A DNA stretch of 32,481 nt from Collinsella sp. AF02-46-1 (GTDB lineage Bacteria; Actinomycetota; Coriobacteriia; Coriobacteriales; Coriobacteriaceae): the NCBI GenBank assembly GCA_934876235.1, contig CAKXKM010000018.1, positions 1-32,481 on the forward strand, given 5' to 3'. Below the pieces are notes generated by a model, which ran no database searches, was not told the origin of the DNA, and worked only from the letters and a program-made list of their open reading frames with translations. The number at the start of each line of letters is the position of its first letter. Within the stretch, counting starts at the first letter, position 1. The position numbers and the translations under genes are program-made. Of this stretch, positions 15,891-23,750 are shown piece by piece.

Positions 15891-17975
15891 ATGGATACTA
15901 CCGATAGCGCCTATGGCGACAAACTCATCCGTCTCGACACGTTCGATACCGCCGTGGCAGTCGACCCCAGTGCCGAGGATGATGCCAAGCGCCGGTTTAT
16001 GACGCTTATTCTTCAGACGGCATACCGCGACAGCGGCAATATCGGACATGTGCTTCGCGCGACCAACACGAGCGGTGAGGTCTTTGCCGTCAAGCTACTC
16101 AAGGACAACGCCATCCTTTCCGGCCAAGCCCCCGACCGCTCCGCCGAGCAATCGGCCGCTCACCTGGCCAACACCGCCGCGCTGTTCGAGGAGTACCGTC
16201 ATCTGTGTACCGTCTCGCACCTGCGCGGATTTCCGCGCGTCTATGGCTACGGATCGTGCGAGGACGACCCGCTCATCCTCATGGAGTGGGTCGAGGGCAT
16301 CTCACTCAAGCAGGCGCTGCCCCTGCTTCCTCACGACGCCTCGGGCGGGCTGACCACCCAGATGGTCGCCGCCGTCGGAAACGCTGTGCTTCGTGCGCTC
16401 TTGATGACCCAAGGCCTCGTGAATCCGGTCATCCATCGCGACCTGTCGCCTGCCAATATCATGTTCCGCACCACCAGCCGAACGCTCGAGCAGCAGATTG
16501 CCGATTGCTCCTTTGACCCCTGCCTCATCGACATGGGCTCCGCGACCATGGCACTCGGCGACGACACAATCACCCGACGTGCCGACATTTGGCGTTTTGC
16601 CACACCCGCATATGCCGCGCCCGAAATGCTCACGCAGGATATCGAAGGCATCGCGGCCCTTCGCCGCTCGCCCGCGATCGACGTCTATGCGCTTTCGAGC
16701 ATTCTGTACCAGCTCTACAGCGGTCGCAAACCGTTCGATGTCGAGTCGACGGGTGCCGCGGCGACCGGCTCGTTCTACCTCATAAAGACCAAGACCAAAC
16801 CGGCGCCGCTCGAGCCGCGCTGCGAGGGCGACAAAGCGCTTGTCCAGATCATCATGAAAGGCATCTCGGTCGAACAGGGCGATCGCCCTACCGAGCAGCA
16901 GATGCTCGAGGTGCTCTCGACATACCTCCCCGCTGCAGAATCTGAGGACCGCGAGGGTGCAGGAGACGAGGCCGCAATTGATATCGATTCTGGCACGCAC
17001 CTTAAAGTCGACGTCGCCGGCGAGCGCGCACGAGAGATCCTGGAGCAGGCCCGTCACGATGCCATGACCCGCCGCCGCTTTGTCATCGGCGGCGTCGTTG
17101 CAGCCGTTGCGGGGCTCGGCGTTATCGGGGCGGCAACCCATGGCTTTGGCATCCCCGACTACCTGGACGGCATCCGCGGTTCGCTTGACGACTACGCCTG
17201 GGATCAGCTGCAGGAAATTTCGCTCAAGATTAAGGCCGCCGAGACCCGTAGCGAGGCACGCGAGATTGCCAAGCGCTACCACCTGCTCGACACTGATGGG
17301 CATATCCCCTATCCGTGTACCAAGCGTGTGAAGCTCGCCAACGGGCTGGAGGTTGGCGCGCAGCTTGTGGGCATCCGTCACGATGAGCTTCTGGACGGGA
17401 CGGGCAAGGCCGGACTGACGTTTATGTTCGATGCGGGTATTGCCGAGCGCAACGCTGCGGCTGAACCGCCGAGCGCCGGCTGGGCAGATTGCGAGCTGCG
17501 GGAATGGCTCAACGGCGACGGCCTTAAGCTGCTGCCCAACGAGTTGCGCGCACTCATCAAATCCGTCAAAAAGATCTCAAATAACGTTGGCGCCGCCAAC
17601 AGTGCATCGTGTCTGAGCGAGTTGCCCGCAACCCTTTGGCTGCCCGCCATGGTCGAGCTGTGCGGTACGCAACCGCCCGATTCGTTTGCCGAGGGCTATC
17701 ACTACCTGGCAGACATCTACAACGGCGAGGGCAAGGAGTATCAGCTCTTCCGCGAGCTCAAGGTGAGCCCGTATTCCACGAACGAGACGATGGTCCGCCA
17801 GTGGAAGGGCAAGGACACCTGCTGGTGGGAACGAACGGTGAGTCCCGACACATCGGAGAGCGAAGGCACGCTCTATATGAACCGTGTGGGCTACGACGGC
17901 GACGTCTTTACGTACGCAACGCCTGCGGAAAAGCCAAGCAAGCGAACCTGCGTGATCCCCGGGTTCTGCATCTAG
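15891..17975 (+). CDS. Transmembrane Ser/Thr protein kinase with C-terminal DUF6273-like domain
   Basis: A 694-residue Hanks-type kinase. The catalytic domain (about 40-345) has the ATP-contacting lysine in FAVKLL (Lys68), HRDLSPANI (His182-Arg183-Asp184), DMG in place of DFG (Asp214) and YAAPEML (about 241-247). The glycine-rich loop (DSGNIGHVLRA) is degenerate. A basic patch TRRRF precedes one membrane span at about 397-416, and the remaining 278 residues would lie outside the cell. Their last part (about 480-694) resembles DUF6273: DCELREWLNGDGLKLLPNE, LPATLWLPAMVEL and a C-terminal CVIPGFCI. No PASTA repeats are present, so this is not a PknB-type cell-wall sensor. ATG 15891 follows AAAGGAACG. 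The upstream FHA gene is the likely functional partner. Confidence 0.88.
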   Translation: MDTTDSAYGDKLIRLDTFDTAVAVDPSAEDDAKRRFMTLILQTAYRDSGNIGHVLRATNTSGEVFAVKLLKDNAILSGQAPDRSAEQSAAHLANTAALFEEYRHLCTVSHLRGFPRVYGYGSCEDDPLILMEWVEGISLKQALPLLPHDASGGLTTQMVAAVGNAVLRALLMTQGLVNPVIHRDLSPANIMFRTTSRTLEQQIADCSFDPCLIDMGSATMALGDDTITRRADIWRFATPAYAAPEMLTQDIEGIAALRRSPAIDVYALSSILYQLYSGRKPFDVESTGAAATGSFYLIKTKTKPAPLEPRCEGDKALVQIIMKGISVEQGDRPTEQQMLEVLSTYLPAAESEDREGAGDEAAIDIDSGTHLKVDVAGERAREILEQARHDAMTRRRFVIGGVVAAVAGLGVIGAATHGFGIPDYLDGIRGSLDDYAWDQLQEISLKIKAAETRSEAREIAKRYHLLDTDGHIPYPCTKRVKLANGLEVGAQLVGIRHDELLDGTGKAGLTFMFDAGIAERNAAAEPPSAGWADCELREWLNGDGLKLLPNELRALIKSVKKISNNVGAANSASCLSELPATLWLPAMVELCGTQPPDSFAEGYHYLADIYNGEGKEYQLFRELKVSPYSTNETMVRQWKGKDTCWWERTVSPDTSESEGTLYMNRVGYDGDVFTYATPAEKPSKRTCVIPGFCI

Positions 17976-18018
17976 GGAGCGGGCGTCTTGCCGTGACGGG
18001 ACCCCCTTCCCGGCAATT

Positions 18019-18075
18019 GTCTTGATCTGTAACACTAGCTCGGCAGATACAGGTCTAGATGTTACAGATCAAGAC
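18019..18075 (+). repeat. 57-bp stem-loop repeat, copy C (first of pair)
   Basis: GTCTTGATCTGTAACA and TGTTACAGATCAAGAC are perfectly complementary over 16 bases, with a 25-base loop. It lies just after the kinase gene and 24 bases before copy D. Confidence 0.93.
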
Positions 18076-18099
18076 AAAACCCCAACCCCGCGAGACAAC

Positions 18100-18155
18100 A
18101 TCTCAATCTGTAACAGTAAGGGGTTAAAACTTCTCTAGATGTTACAGATTGAGAT
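18100..18155 (+). repeat. 57-bp-family stem-loop repeat, copy D (second of pair)
   Basis: ATCTCAATCTGTAACA and TGTTACAGATTGAGAT are perfectly complementary over 16 bases. The loop is 24 bases. The arm sequence differs from copy C at three positions, and each change is matched in the opposite arm. Confidence 0.93.
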
Positions 18156-18228
18156 GATTGGTTGGGACGGCCACCGATTGAGCAGCCGCCCTCATCTGTA
18201 ATGAAAAGTCATACATTCCAACCATTAC

Positions 18229-18259
18229 TGGACACCCCCAGGGGGTATGGGTGTATAGT
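18229..18259 (+). promoter_or_regulatory. Copper-responsive promoter and candidate CsoR operator
   Basis: ACCCCCAGGGGGT (18234-18246) is a perfect GC-rich palindrome, nested in ACACCC...GGGTGT (18232-18254), the kind of site CsoR repressors bind. TGGACA (18229-18234) and TATAGT (18254-18259) could be the -35 and -10, with a long 19-base spacer that the palindrome fills. It sits 48 bases before copA, and a csoR gene ends the same cluster. Confidence 0.7.
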
Positions 18260-18306
18260 ATCAGCAGGTTAACAATTCCAACAGCGAACCACAGAAAGGA
18301 GAAGCC

Positions 18307-20646
18307 ATGGCTCAAGATAAGTTCGACGTGGGTGGCATGACATGCGCCGCTTGCCAGGCGCACGTGGACCGTGCCGTGAGCAAGCTCGATGGCGTCGAGA
18401 GCGTCGCGGTCAATCTGCTCGCCGGCTCCATGATGGTCGACTATGACCCCGCGCAGGTCACCCCCGACGACATCTGCACCGCCGTCGATCGTGCTGGCTA
18501 CTCGGCCTCACCCGTCAGCACGGGCACCGACGCCGCCCAAAGCGGCAGTACGCAAGCCGGGTCCGGCGCCGCCCATATGGAGTCGCCCACCAAAAAACTG
18601 GAGGCCGCCGCCTCTGCCATGCGCACTCGTCTCATCGTCTCGATCGTATTCCTCATCCCACTGTTCTACATAGGCATGGGGCACATGCTTGGCTGGCCGC
18701 TGCCCGGCATTTTCACCGACCATACCCACAGCATGACGCTCGCCCTCACCGAGCTCGTCCTGCTTATCCCCATCGTCTATGTCAACGACGCGTACTTTAT
18801 CAACGGGTTTAAATCGCTCGCGCACGGCGCGCCCACCATGGACGCCCTTATTGCCGTGGGCGCCACCGCTTCCGTCGCCTGGTCGTTCTATGCCATGTTT
18901 ATCATGGCCGACCAGCTGGCCGCCGGGCAAATCCACGAGGCCATGATGACGAGCATGGGCAACCTGTATTTTGAGAGTGCGGGCACGATCCTGTCGCTCG
19001 TCACCGTGGGCAAATACCTCGAGACACGCAGCAAATCCAAGACCGGCGGCGCCATCGAGGCGCTCATCGACCTGGCGCCCAAGAGCGCGACCGTCGTGGC
19101 AGAGGACGGCACCGAGACCACCGTCGACGTCGACAGCATCCTTCCCGGCCAGGTCCTGCGCGTACGCCCCGGAGAGTCCATCCCCGTCGATGGCGTGGTG
19201 CTCGAGGGCAGCTCGGCCGTGGACGAGAGTGCGCTCACCGGCGAGTCCATCCCCGTGGAAAAGACCGCCGGTGCCACCGTCAACGCGGCCACGGTCAACC
19301 GCACGGGCTCGTTTACCTTCCGCGCCACGCGTGTGGGCGCCGACACGTCGCTCGCCAAGATTATCCAGCTCGTCGAGGACGCCAACGCCACCAAGGCGCC
19401 CATCGCCCGCATGGCCGACAAGGTCGCCGGCGTGTTCGTGCCCGTGGTGTTTGTAATCTCGGTCGTGACCTTTGTAGTGTGGATGGCACTGACCGGCAGC
19501 ATGAACGAGGCGCTCACCTCCGCCGTGGCCGTGCTGGTGATCAGCTGCCCGTGCGCACTGGGTCTGGCCACGCCCGTCGCCATTATGGTGGGTACCGGCA
19601 AGGGCGCCGAGATGGGCATTCTGTTCAAGAGTGCCGAGGCGCTGGAGAATCTGCGCAGTGTGGGCACCGTAGTGCTCGACAAGACGGGCACGGTCACCCG
19701 CGGCAAGCCTGCCGTGACCGATATCGTAGTAGCCACGCGCGCTGACGGCTCGCCCGCCATGAGCGAAAAGGCGTTACTGAAGCTCGCTGCCGCGCTGGAG
19801 CGCTCGAGCGAGCACCCGCTGGCCGAGGCGATCATGGCCGAGTGCGAGTCGCGCGGAATCGTGGCGCGCACGGTCGAGGACTTTGCCGCCGTGCCTGGAC
19901 GAGGCGTTACGGCGCGCGAGGGACAAAACGTCATCGCTGCCGGCAACGTGCGCCTGATGGTCGAGCTGGGCGCGAAGGTGCCCGCCGGCCTTGCCGAGCA
20001 ATTTGCCGCCGAGGGCAAGACGCCGCTGTTCTTTGCCAAGAACGGCGAGCTTGTCGGCACCATCGCCGTGGCTGATGAGGTCAAGGAGACGAGCGCCGGG
20101 GCCATCGCCGCGCTCCGCAAGCTCGGCGTCGATGTGCGCATGCTCACTGGCGACAACCGCGTGACGGCCGAGGCCATCGCCCGCCGCGTGGGACTGAGCA
20201 GCGAGCAGGTCATCGCCGACGTCCTCCCCGCCGACAAGGAACGCCACGTGCGCGAACTGCAGGATGCGGGCGGCAAGGTCGCCATGGTGGGCGACGGCAT
20301 CAACGACTCCCCCGCCCTGGCGCGCGCCGACGTGGGCCTTGCTATCGGCACCGGCGCCGACATCGCCAAGGAGGGCGCCGACGTGGTACTCATGCGCAGC
20401 GACCTCATGGACGTCGCCCGAGCCATCGAGCTTTCACGCGCCACGATCCGCAACATCAAGCAGGACCTGTTCTGGGCACTGTTCTACAACGGCATCGGCA
20501 TTCCGCTGGCGGCGGGCGTGTTCTTCCCGCTCACCGGATGGCAGCTCTCGCCGATGTTTGGCGCCGCGGCCATGAGCCTGTCGAGCGTGTGCGTCGTAAG
20601 CAATGCGCTGCGCCTGCGAACCTTTAAGCCTAAAGTGGCAAAATAG
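18307..20646 (+). CDS. copA: Cu(I)-exporting P1B-type ATPase
   Basis: A 779-residue inner-membrane pump that exports Cu(I) using ATP. One N-terminal heavy-metal domain carries GGMTCAACQAHV (Cys13, Cys16). Eight membrane segments are expected. The ion-site motif CPC is at 414-416 (ISCPCALGLATP), the phosphorylated Asp458 is in DKTGT, TGES marks the actuator domain, SEHPLAEAI the nucleotide domain and GDGIND (Asp663) the hinge. A His-rich patch between the metal-binding domain and the first span (GHMLGWPLPGIFTDHTHS) lies in the first external loop. Length is normal. ATG 18307 follows AAAGGAG. Together with the operator, CopZ and CsoR it forms a complete Cu(I) detoxification unit. Confidence 0.96.
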   Translation: MAQDKFDVGGMTCAACQAHVDRAVSKLDGVESVAVNLLAGSMMVDYDPAQVTPDDICTAVDRAGYSASPVSTGTDAAQSGSTQAGSGAAHMESPTKKLEAAASAMRTRLIVSIVFLIPLFYIGMGHMLGWPLPGIFTDHTHSMTLALTELVLLIPIVYVNDAYFINGFKSLAHGAPTMDALIAVGATASVAWSFYAMFIMADQLAAGQIHEAMMTSMGNLYFESAGTILSLVTVGKYLETRSKSKTGGAIEALIDLAPKSATVVAEDGTETTVDVDSILPGQVLRVRPGESIPVDGVVLEGSSAVDESALTGESIPVEKTAGATVNAATVNRTGSFTFRATRVGADTSLAKIIQLVEDANATKAPIARMADKVAGVFVPVVFVISVVTFVVWMALTGSMNEALTSAVAVLVISCPCALGLATPVAIMVGTGKGAEMGILFKSAEALENLRSVGTVVLDKTGTVTRGKPAVTDIVVATRADGSPAMSEKALLKLAAALERSSEHPLAEAIMAECESRGIVARTVEDFAAVPGRGVTAREGQNVIAAGNVRLMVELGAKVPAGLAEQFAAEGKTPLFFAKNGELVGTIAVADEVKETSAGAIAALRKLGVDVRMLTGDNRVTAEAIARRVGLSSEQVIADVLPADKERHVRELQDAGGKVAMVGDGINDSPALARADVGLAIGTGADIAKEGADVVLMRSDLMDVARAIELSRATIRNIKQDLFWALFYNGIGIPLAAGVFFPLTGWQLSPMFGAAAMSLSSVCVVSNALRLRTFKPKVAK

Positions 20647-20674
20647 GCTCACTATTACGTCCATTTAGAACGGG

Positions 20675-20770
20675 TTTTCCAGGTGCCAGAGATTGACCTG
20701 AAAGAGGAGCGACGCGTACTTTGGTACGCGAGCGACGGCTTGAAGGTCAAGGTCGGGTGCCTGGGAAAGC
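20675..20770 (+). repeat. Long imperfect inverted repeat between copA and copZ
   Basis: The spacer folds on itself: TTTCCAGG pairs with CCTGGGAAA at the ends, TTGACCT with AGGTCAA in the middle, and CGCGTAC-TTTG-GTACGCG (20713-20730) at the tip. About 45 bases on each side align to the other arm's reverse complement, roughly two thirds identical. It could be a processing or attenuation hairpin that sets different copA and copZ levels, or a dispersed repeat. Confidence 0.6.
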
Positions 20771-20793
20771 CGACACAACAGAGAGGAATACCG

Positions 20794-21015
20794 ATGCGAT
20801 ACACAATCAAGACTTCCGGCCTCATGTGCGGCCACTGCGACGCCACCGTCGAGACGGCGTTGCTCAACGTTGCCGGCGTGACCGACGCCGATGCCGATCA
20901 CGAGACTCAGACCGTCCAGGTGGAGTGCGCCGACACCGTGACCGCCGAGCAGCTCGCCGCCGCTGTCGAGGCCGCGGGTGAGAAGTTCCACGCCCTTTCG
21001 GTGACCGCCGCGTAA
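20794..21015 (+). CDS. copZ: Copper chaperone, heavy-metal-associated domain
   Basis: A 73-residue single HMA-domain protein. GLMCGHCDATVE supplies the Cu(I)-binding Cys12 and Cys15. It would carry Cu(I) in the cytoplasm to CopA or to the CsoR sensor. ATG 20794 follows GAGAGGA at six bases. A longer in-frame start at 20683 would add residues encoded by the folded spacer, which makes it unlikely. It lies 147 bases after copA and 43 bases before csoR. Confidence 0.93.
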   Translation: MRYTIKTSGLMCGHCDATVETALLNVAGVTDADADHETQTVQVECADTVTAEQLAAAVEAAGEKFHALSVTAA

Positions 21016-21058
21016 CGACCCGCACGTACCCCCCCCCGACCAGAAACGAGGACCCGCC

Positions 21059-21331
21059 ATGATGGCAGACCACAAATCGGTAACCCGCATGCTCAAGACG
21101 GCACGCGGCCAGATCGACGGCATCTTGCGGATGGTCGATGAGGACCGTTACTGCGTCGATATTTCCACGCAGCTCATGGCAACGCAGGCGCTCATTGCGC
21201 GCATCAACGCCGACGTGCTCAAGGCGCATATCGAGGGCTGCGTGACTTCGGCAATCGAATCGGGCGACGAAGACCTCAAGGCCGCCAAGCTCGCCGAGAT
21301 CGAACGCGTCGTCGACAAGCTCTCCAAGTAA
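21059..21331 (+). CDS. csoR: CsoR-type copper-sensing repressor
   Basis: A 90-residue all-helical protein of the DUF156 family. The Cu(I) ligands Cys32, His57 and Cys61 are present with the same spacing (25 and 4) as Cys36/His61/Cys65 in Mycobacterium tuberculosis CsoR, which separates it from nickel (RcnR) and sulfur (CstR) sensors. It likely represses the cluster by binding the GC-rich palindrome before copA and lets go when Cu(I) binds. ATG 21059 and ATG 21062 are adjacent; GAGGA lies upstream. A run of nine C (21029-21037) precedes the ribosome site. Confidence 0.92.
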   Translation: MMADHKSVTRMLKTARGQIDGILRMVDEDRYCVDISTQLMATQALIARINADVLKAHIEGCVTSAIESGDEDLKAAKLAEIERVVDKLSK

Positions 21332-21342
21332 TTGGGGCATTG

Positions 21343-21423
21343 GGGACGGACTGCTTTGCACCTTCTTGATGCATCGGGGACAGGTATGTTTGCACCACCT
21401 TGGTGCAGATTGACCTGTCCCCC
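21343..21423. repeat. REP-like palindromic element with GGGGAC ends
   Basis: GGGGACAGGT (21376-21385) pairs with ACCTGTCCCC (21413-21422), and inside it TGCACCA pairs with TGGTGCA around CCT, giving a two-part hairpin. A direct partial copy precedes it: GGGGACGGACTGCTTTGCACC-like bases from 21345. Such GGGGACAGG palindromes are typical of REP elements moved by RAYT or IS200-like transposases. No transposase gene is in the window. It lies between csoR and the zinc-ribbon gene and could also terminate the copper operon. Confidence 0.7.
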
Positions 21424-21477
21424 TTGCTCTAAATCGGGTATAAAGGCGTGCAGCATATCGAACGAAAGGCAATTTGC

Positions 21478-21951
21478 ATGAATGACTTTATGAAGGGCCG
21501 CAATGGCGCCGATGAGCTCACCATCGTTATGGGCTTTGTCGGCATCGTCATCGCGATGATCGGATCGATAGCCCATATCCAGTGGCTCAGCTGGATTGCC
21601 ATCGCCGTAATCGTGATTGGCGTGCTGCGCGGCCTGTCCAAAAACATCGACGCACGTCGCAAGGAAAACGCGGCCTTTGTCGCCGCGACCGCTAACGTCC
21701 CCGGCCTGGGCAAGTTCGTAGCGAGCTTGGGTAGCGGCGCCGCGGCTGCCAACGCCTCGCGCACGGCCGGTACCAGCAAGGAAGACTTTGAGCGTGCCAA
21801 GCGCACGGCCAAGAAGATGTGGAAGGGTCGCAAGACCACAGCATACCTCAAGTGCCCCAACTGCGGCCAGATGCTCTCCGTCCCCAAGGGCAAAGGCAAG
21901 ATCCGCGTCACCTGCCCCAAGTGCCACGCCAAGATGGAAACCCGCTCCTAA
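21478..21951 (+). CDS. Small membrane protein with C-terminal zinc ribbon
   Basis: A 157-residue protein with two hydrophobic spans (about 14-33 and 35-52), an Ala-rich middle section, a basic helix (about 100-120) and a C-terminal zinc ribbon with CPNC (Cys126, Cys129) and CPKC (Cys146, Cys149). The zinc ribbon is expected in the cytoplasm. I do not recognise a specific family or function. ATG 21478 is chosen because AAAGG lies eight bases upstream; the in-frame ATG at 21448 has none. It faces the amidohydrolase gene tail to tail. Confidence 0.8.
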   Translation: MNDFMKGRNGADELTIVMGFVGIVIAMIGSIAHIQWLSWIAIAVIVIGVLRGLSKNIDARRKENAAFVAATANVPGLGKFVASLGSGAAAANASRTAGTSKEDFERAKRTAKKMWKGRKTTAYLKCPNCGQMLSVPKGKGKIRVTCPKCHAKMETRS

Positions 21952-21962
21952 CGCCCGCACGC

Positions 21963-21991
21963 GGGACAAATTAATCAGGTTTGTTTGTCCC
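21963..21991 (+). terminator. Weak hairpin after the zinc-ribbon gene
   Basis: GGGACAAA and TTTGTCCC form a perfect 8-bp stem with a 13-base loop, 11 bases after the stop codon. It precedes the stronger bidirectional terminator at 22015-22051. Confidence 0.45.
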
Positions 21992-22014
21992 AAATCTTAA
22001 GTATTTGTTCGATA

Positions 22015-22051
22015 AAAAAGCCGAGGCCTCGTGTTGAGACCTCAGCTTTTT
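22015..22051. terminator. Bidirectional Rho-independent terminator
   Basis: AAAAAGCCGAGGCCTC and GAGACCTCAGCTTTTT form a 16-bp stem (two G-U type positions) around GTGTT. The A-run and T-run flanks make it work for both the zinc-ribbon gene (plus) and the amidohydrolase gene (minus). Confidence 0.9.
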
Positions 22052-22084
22052 GCATGCGGCAACGGAGCTGCCCCTTTGTCACAT

Positions 22085-23455
22085 CTACGCCACACCGTCG
22101 CGGGCCAGCTCCTCAGCCAGCGCTTCGGCAGGCATGGCCATAATCGCGTCGAGCTCGGCGTCCACCTCGGGAATACGCTTCACCTTGAGCTTGCGTACCA
22201 AATCACCGCGACACATCACATGCGTCGGCTCACGCAGAGCGCACAGGTCATCGAGCGGATTCTTGCGCGTCACCAGGATATCGGCGGCCTTGCCGCACTC
22301 GATCGTACCGGTCTCGCCGCCCAGCCCCAGCAGCTCGGCGTTGACTTGCGTAGCCGTATGCAGCGCGAAGGCGTTGCTCACACCGACATACTTGGCAAAA
22401 TAGGCCACCTCACGCCACATGTCGTACTGCGTCACGAACGGGCAGCTTGAGTCCGTGCCCAGGCCCACCTTAATGCCAGCTTCCAGCGCGGCACGGGCGC
22501 TCTCGATGATGCCCGAGCACACGATGTCGCCGTTCTTCTTTTGTGTATCGGTCGAATGGGTCTTTTCCGGGTCGAGCAATACAAACGGCAGCGCCGGGCT
22601 GATCGTGCAGGTCACGCTCGGCGCGCGTCCCTCGAGCTGTGTGCCCGCGGCGCCGCGATACAGCTCCAGGATCTCGGGCGTCATCGGGGCACCGTGCTCG
22701 ATCGTGTCGACCCCGGCCTCAAGCGCGGCCTTCACGCCCTCGGTGCTCTCGACATGAGCCATGACCGGAAGGCCGACCTCGTGCGCCGCCTTGCATGCCG
22801 CCGCGGCGACATCGAGCGGCATGCGCAGCACACCCGGCTCGCCTACTTCGGTCGCGTCGAACACGCCGCCCGTCACGAACAACTTGATGACGTCGGCACC
22901 GCGCGCATACAGATCACGCACCTGTTCGGCCGCCTCGGCGGGACTATTAGCCACCTGGGCGAACAAGCCCGCACCATGGCCGCCCGGCACCGTGACGCCC
23001 GTTCCCGGCGCCACCAGACGCGGACCCTGATACTTGCCGGCGTCGATGGCGTTGCGCACGGAAAGATCGGCAAACAGCGGGTCGCCCGCGCCGCGCACTG
23101 TGGTCACGCCGCTTGCCAGCTGCTGCTGAGCACTGCCCTTGAGGATGCGGCGGACGATGGCACGGCCCACGGGATTATCGAGTTTCTTCATCAGCGCTCC
23201 CGCATCGCCGGCCGAGACGGGCTTGCCCGAGCCGCACAGGTGCACGTGCATGTTGATGAGACCGGGCATGAGATACGCACCACCCAGGTCGATAACCTCG
23301 GCACCTGCAGGCGCCTGTGCCACAGCACTCGGCCCCATCCAGGTGATGACGCCGCGCTCAACAGTCACGGCCATATCGGGTTGCGGCTCCATATGTTCCG
23401 AACCATCCAGAATGGTCGCATTGATAAACAACGTGGAACGATCGGCAGATGCCAT
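22085..23455 (-). CDS. Metal-dependent amidohydrolase family protein
   Basis: A 456-residue hydrolase with the TIM-barrel amidohydrolase fold and a small beta domain. Metal-site residues are visible: His70 and His72 in MHVHL, the carboxylated-lysine candidate Lys191 in VIKLFVTGG, His234 in MAHVES, His254 in IEHGAP and Asp335 in GLGTDSS. The pattern resembles the imidazolonepropionase/Xaa-Pro-dipeptidase branch, so a peptide- or imide-type bond is the likely target, but the substrate cannot be named. No signal peptide is seen. ATG 23455 follows GGGAGGAG at six bases; an upstream in-frame start at 23584 lacks support. It is a single-gene unit. Confidence 0.88.
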   Translation of the reverse strand: MASADRSTLFINATILDGSEHMEPQPDMAVTVERGVITWMGPSAVAQAPAGAEVIDLGGAYLMPGLINMHVHLCGSGKPVSAGDAGALMKKLDNPVGRAIVRRILKGSAQQQLASGVTTVRGAGDPLFADLSVRNAIDAGKYQGPRLVAPGTGVTVPGGHGAGLFAQVANSPAEAAEQVRDLYARGADVIKLFVTGGVFDATEVGEPGVLRMPLDVAAAACKAAHEVGLPVMAHVESTEGVKAALEAGVDTIEHGAPMTPEILELYRGAAGTQLEGRAPSVTCTISPALPFVLLDPEKTHSTDTQKKNGDIVCSGIIESARAALEAGIKVGLGTDSSCPFVTQYDMWREVAYFAKYVGVSNAFALHTATQVNAELLGLGGETGTIECGKAADILVTRKNPLDDLCALREPTHVMCRGDLVRKLKVKRIPEVDAELDAIMAMPAEALAEELARDGVA

Positions 23456-23604
23456 GTCGAGCTCCTCCCTCACGATTAACTTGAACATTTGTCCATTATC
23501 ACCTAGTCCCGCTGGATTGCTGCAGACGCATCGGTTAACGGAAGGAAGAGAGGATGTGGGGGACGGAATACGTTGCAGTCCCATCCCAGCGGCACTAGGG
23601 AAAT

Positions 23605-23661
23605 CTCTCGATCTATAACAGGTACAGGGTTATTGGGCCCCTTGATGTTACAGATCGAGAC
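23605..23661 (+). repeat. 57-bp stem-loop repeat, copy E (first of pair)
   Basis: Left arm TCTCGATCTATAACA, right arm TGTTACAGATCGAGAC. One internal mismatch. It lies between the amidohydrolase and PD-(D/E)XK genes, 24 bases before copy F. Confidence 0.88.
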
Positions 23662-23685
23662 ATTCGGTCGACGTTTCACCGGCTT

Positions 23686-23742
23686 GTCTCGATCTGTAAC
23701 AATTACGAGCTCAAACAACCTCTAAACGTTACAGATCGAGAC
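23686..23742 (+). repeat. 57-bp stem-loop repeat, copy F (second of pair)
   Basis: Left arm GTCTCGATCTGTAACA, right arm CGTTACAGATCGAGAC. Fifteen of 16 positions pair. The right arm ends eight bases before the stop end of the PD-(D/E)XK gene. Confidence 0.92.
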
Positions 23743-23750
23743 AAAACCTC

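Noticed and set aside
17998..18018. A terminator directly after the kinase gene
   Set aside because: Only a 5-bp stem (CGGGA/TCCCG) without a T-run is seen. Repeat C may take this role, but that is not shown.
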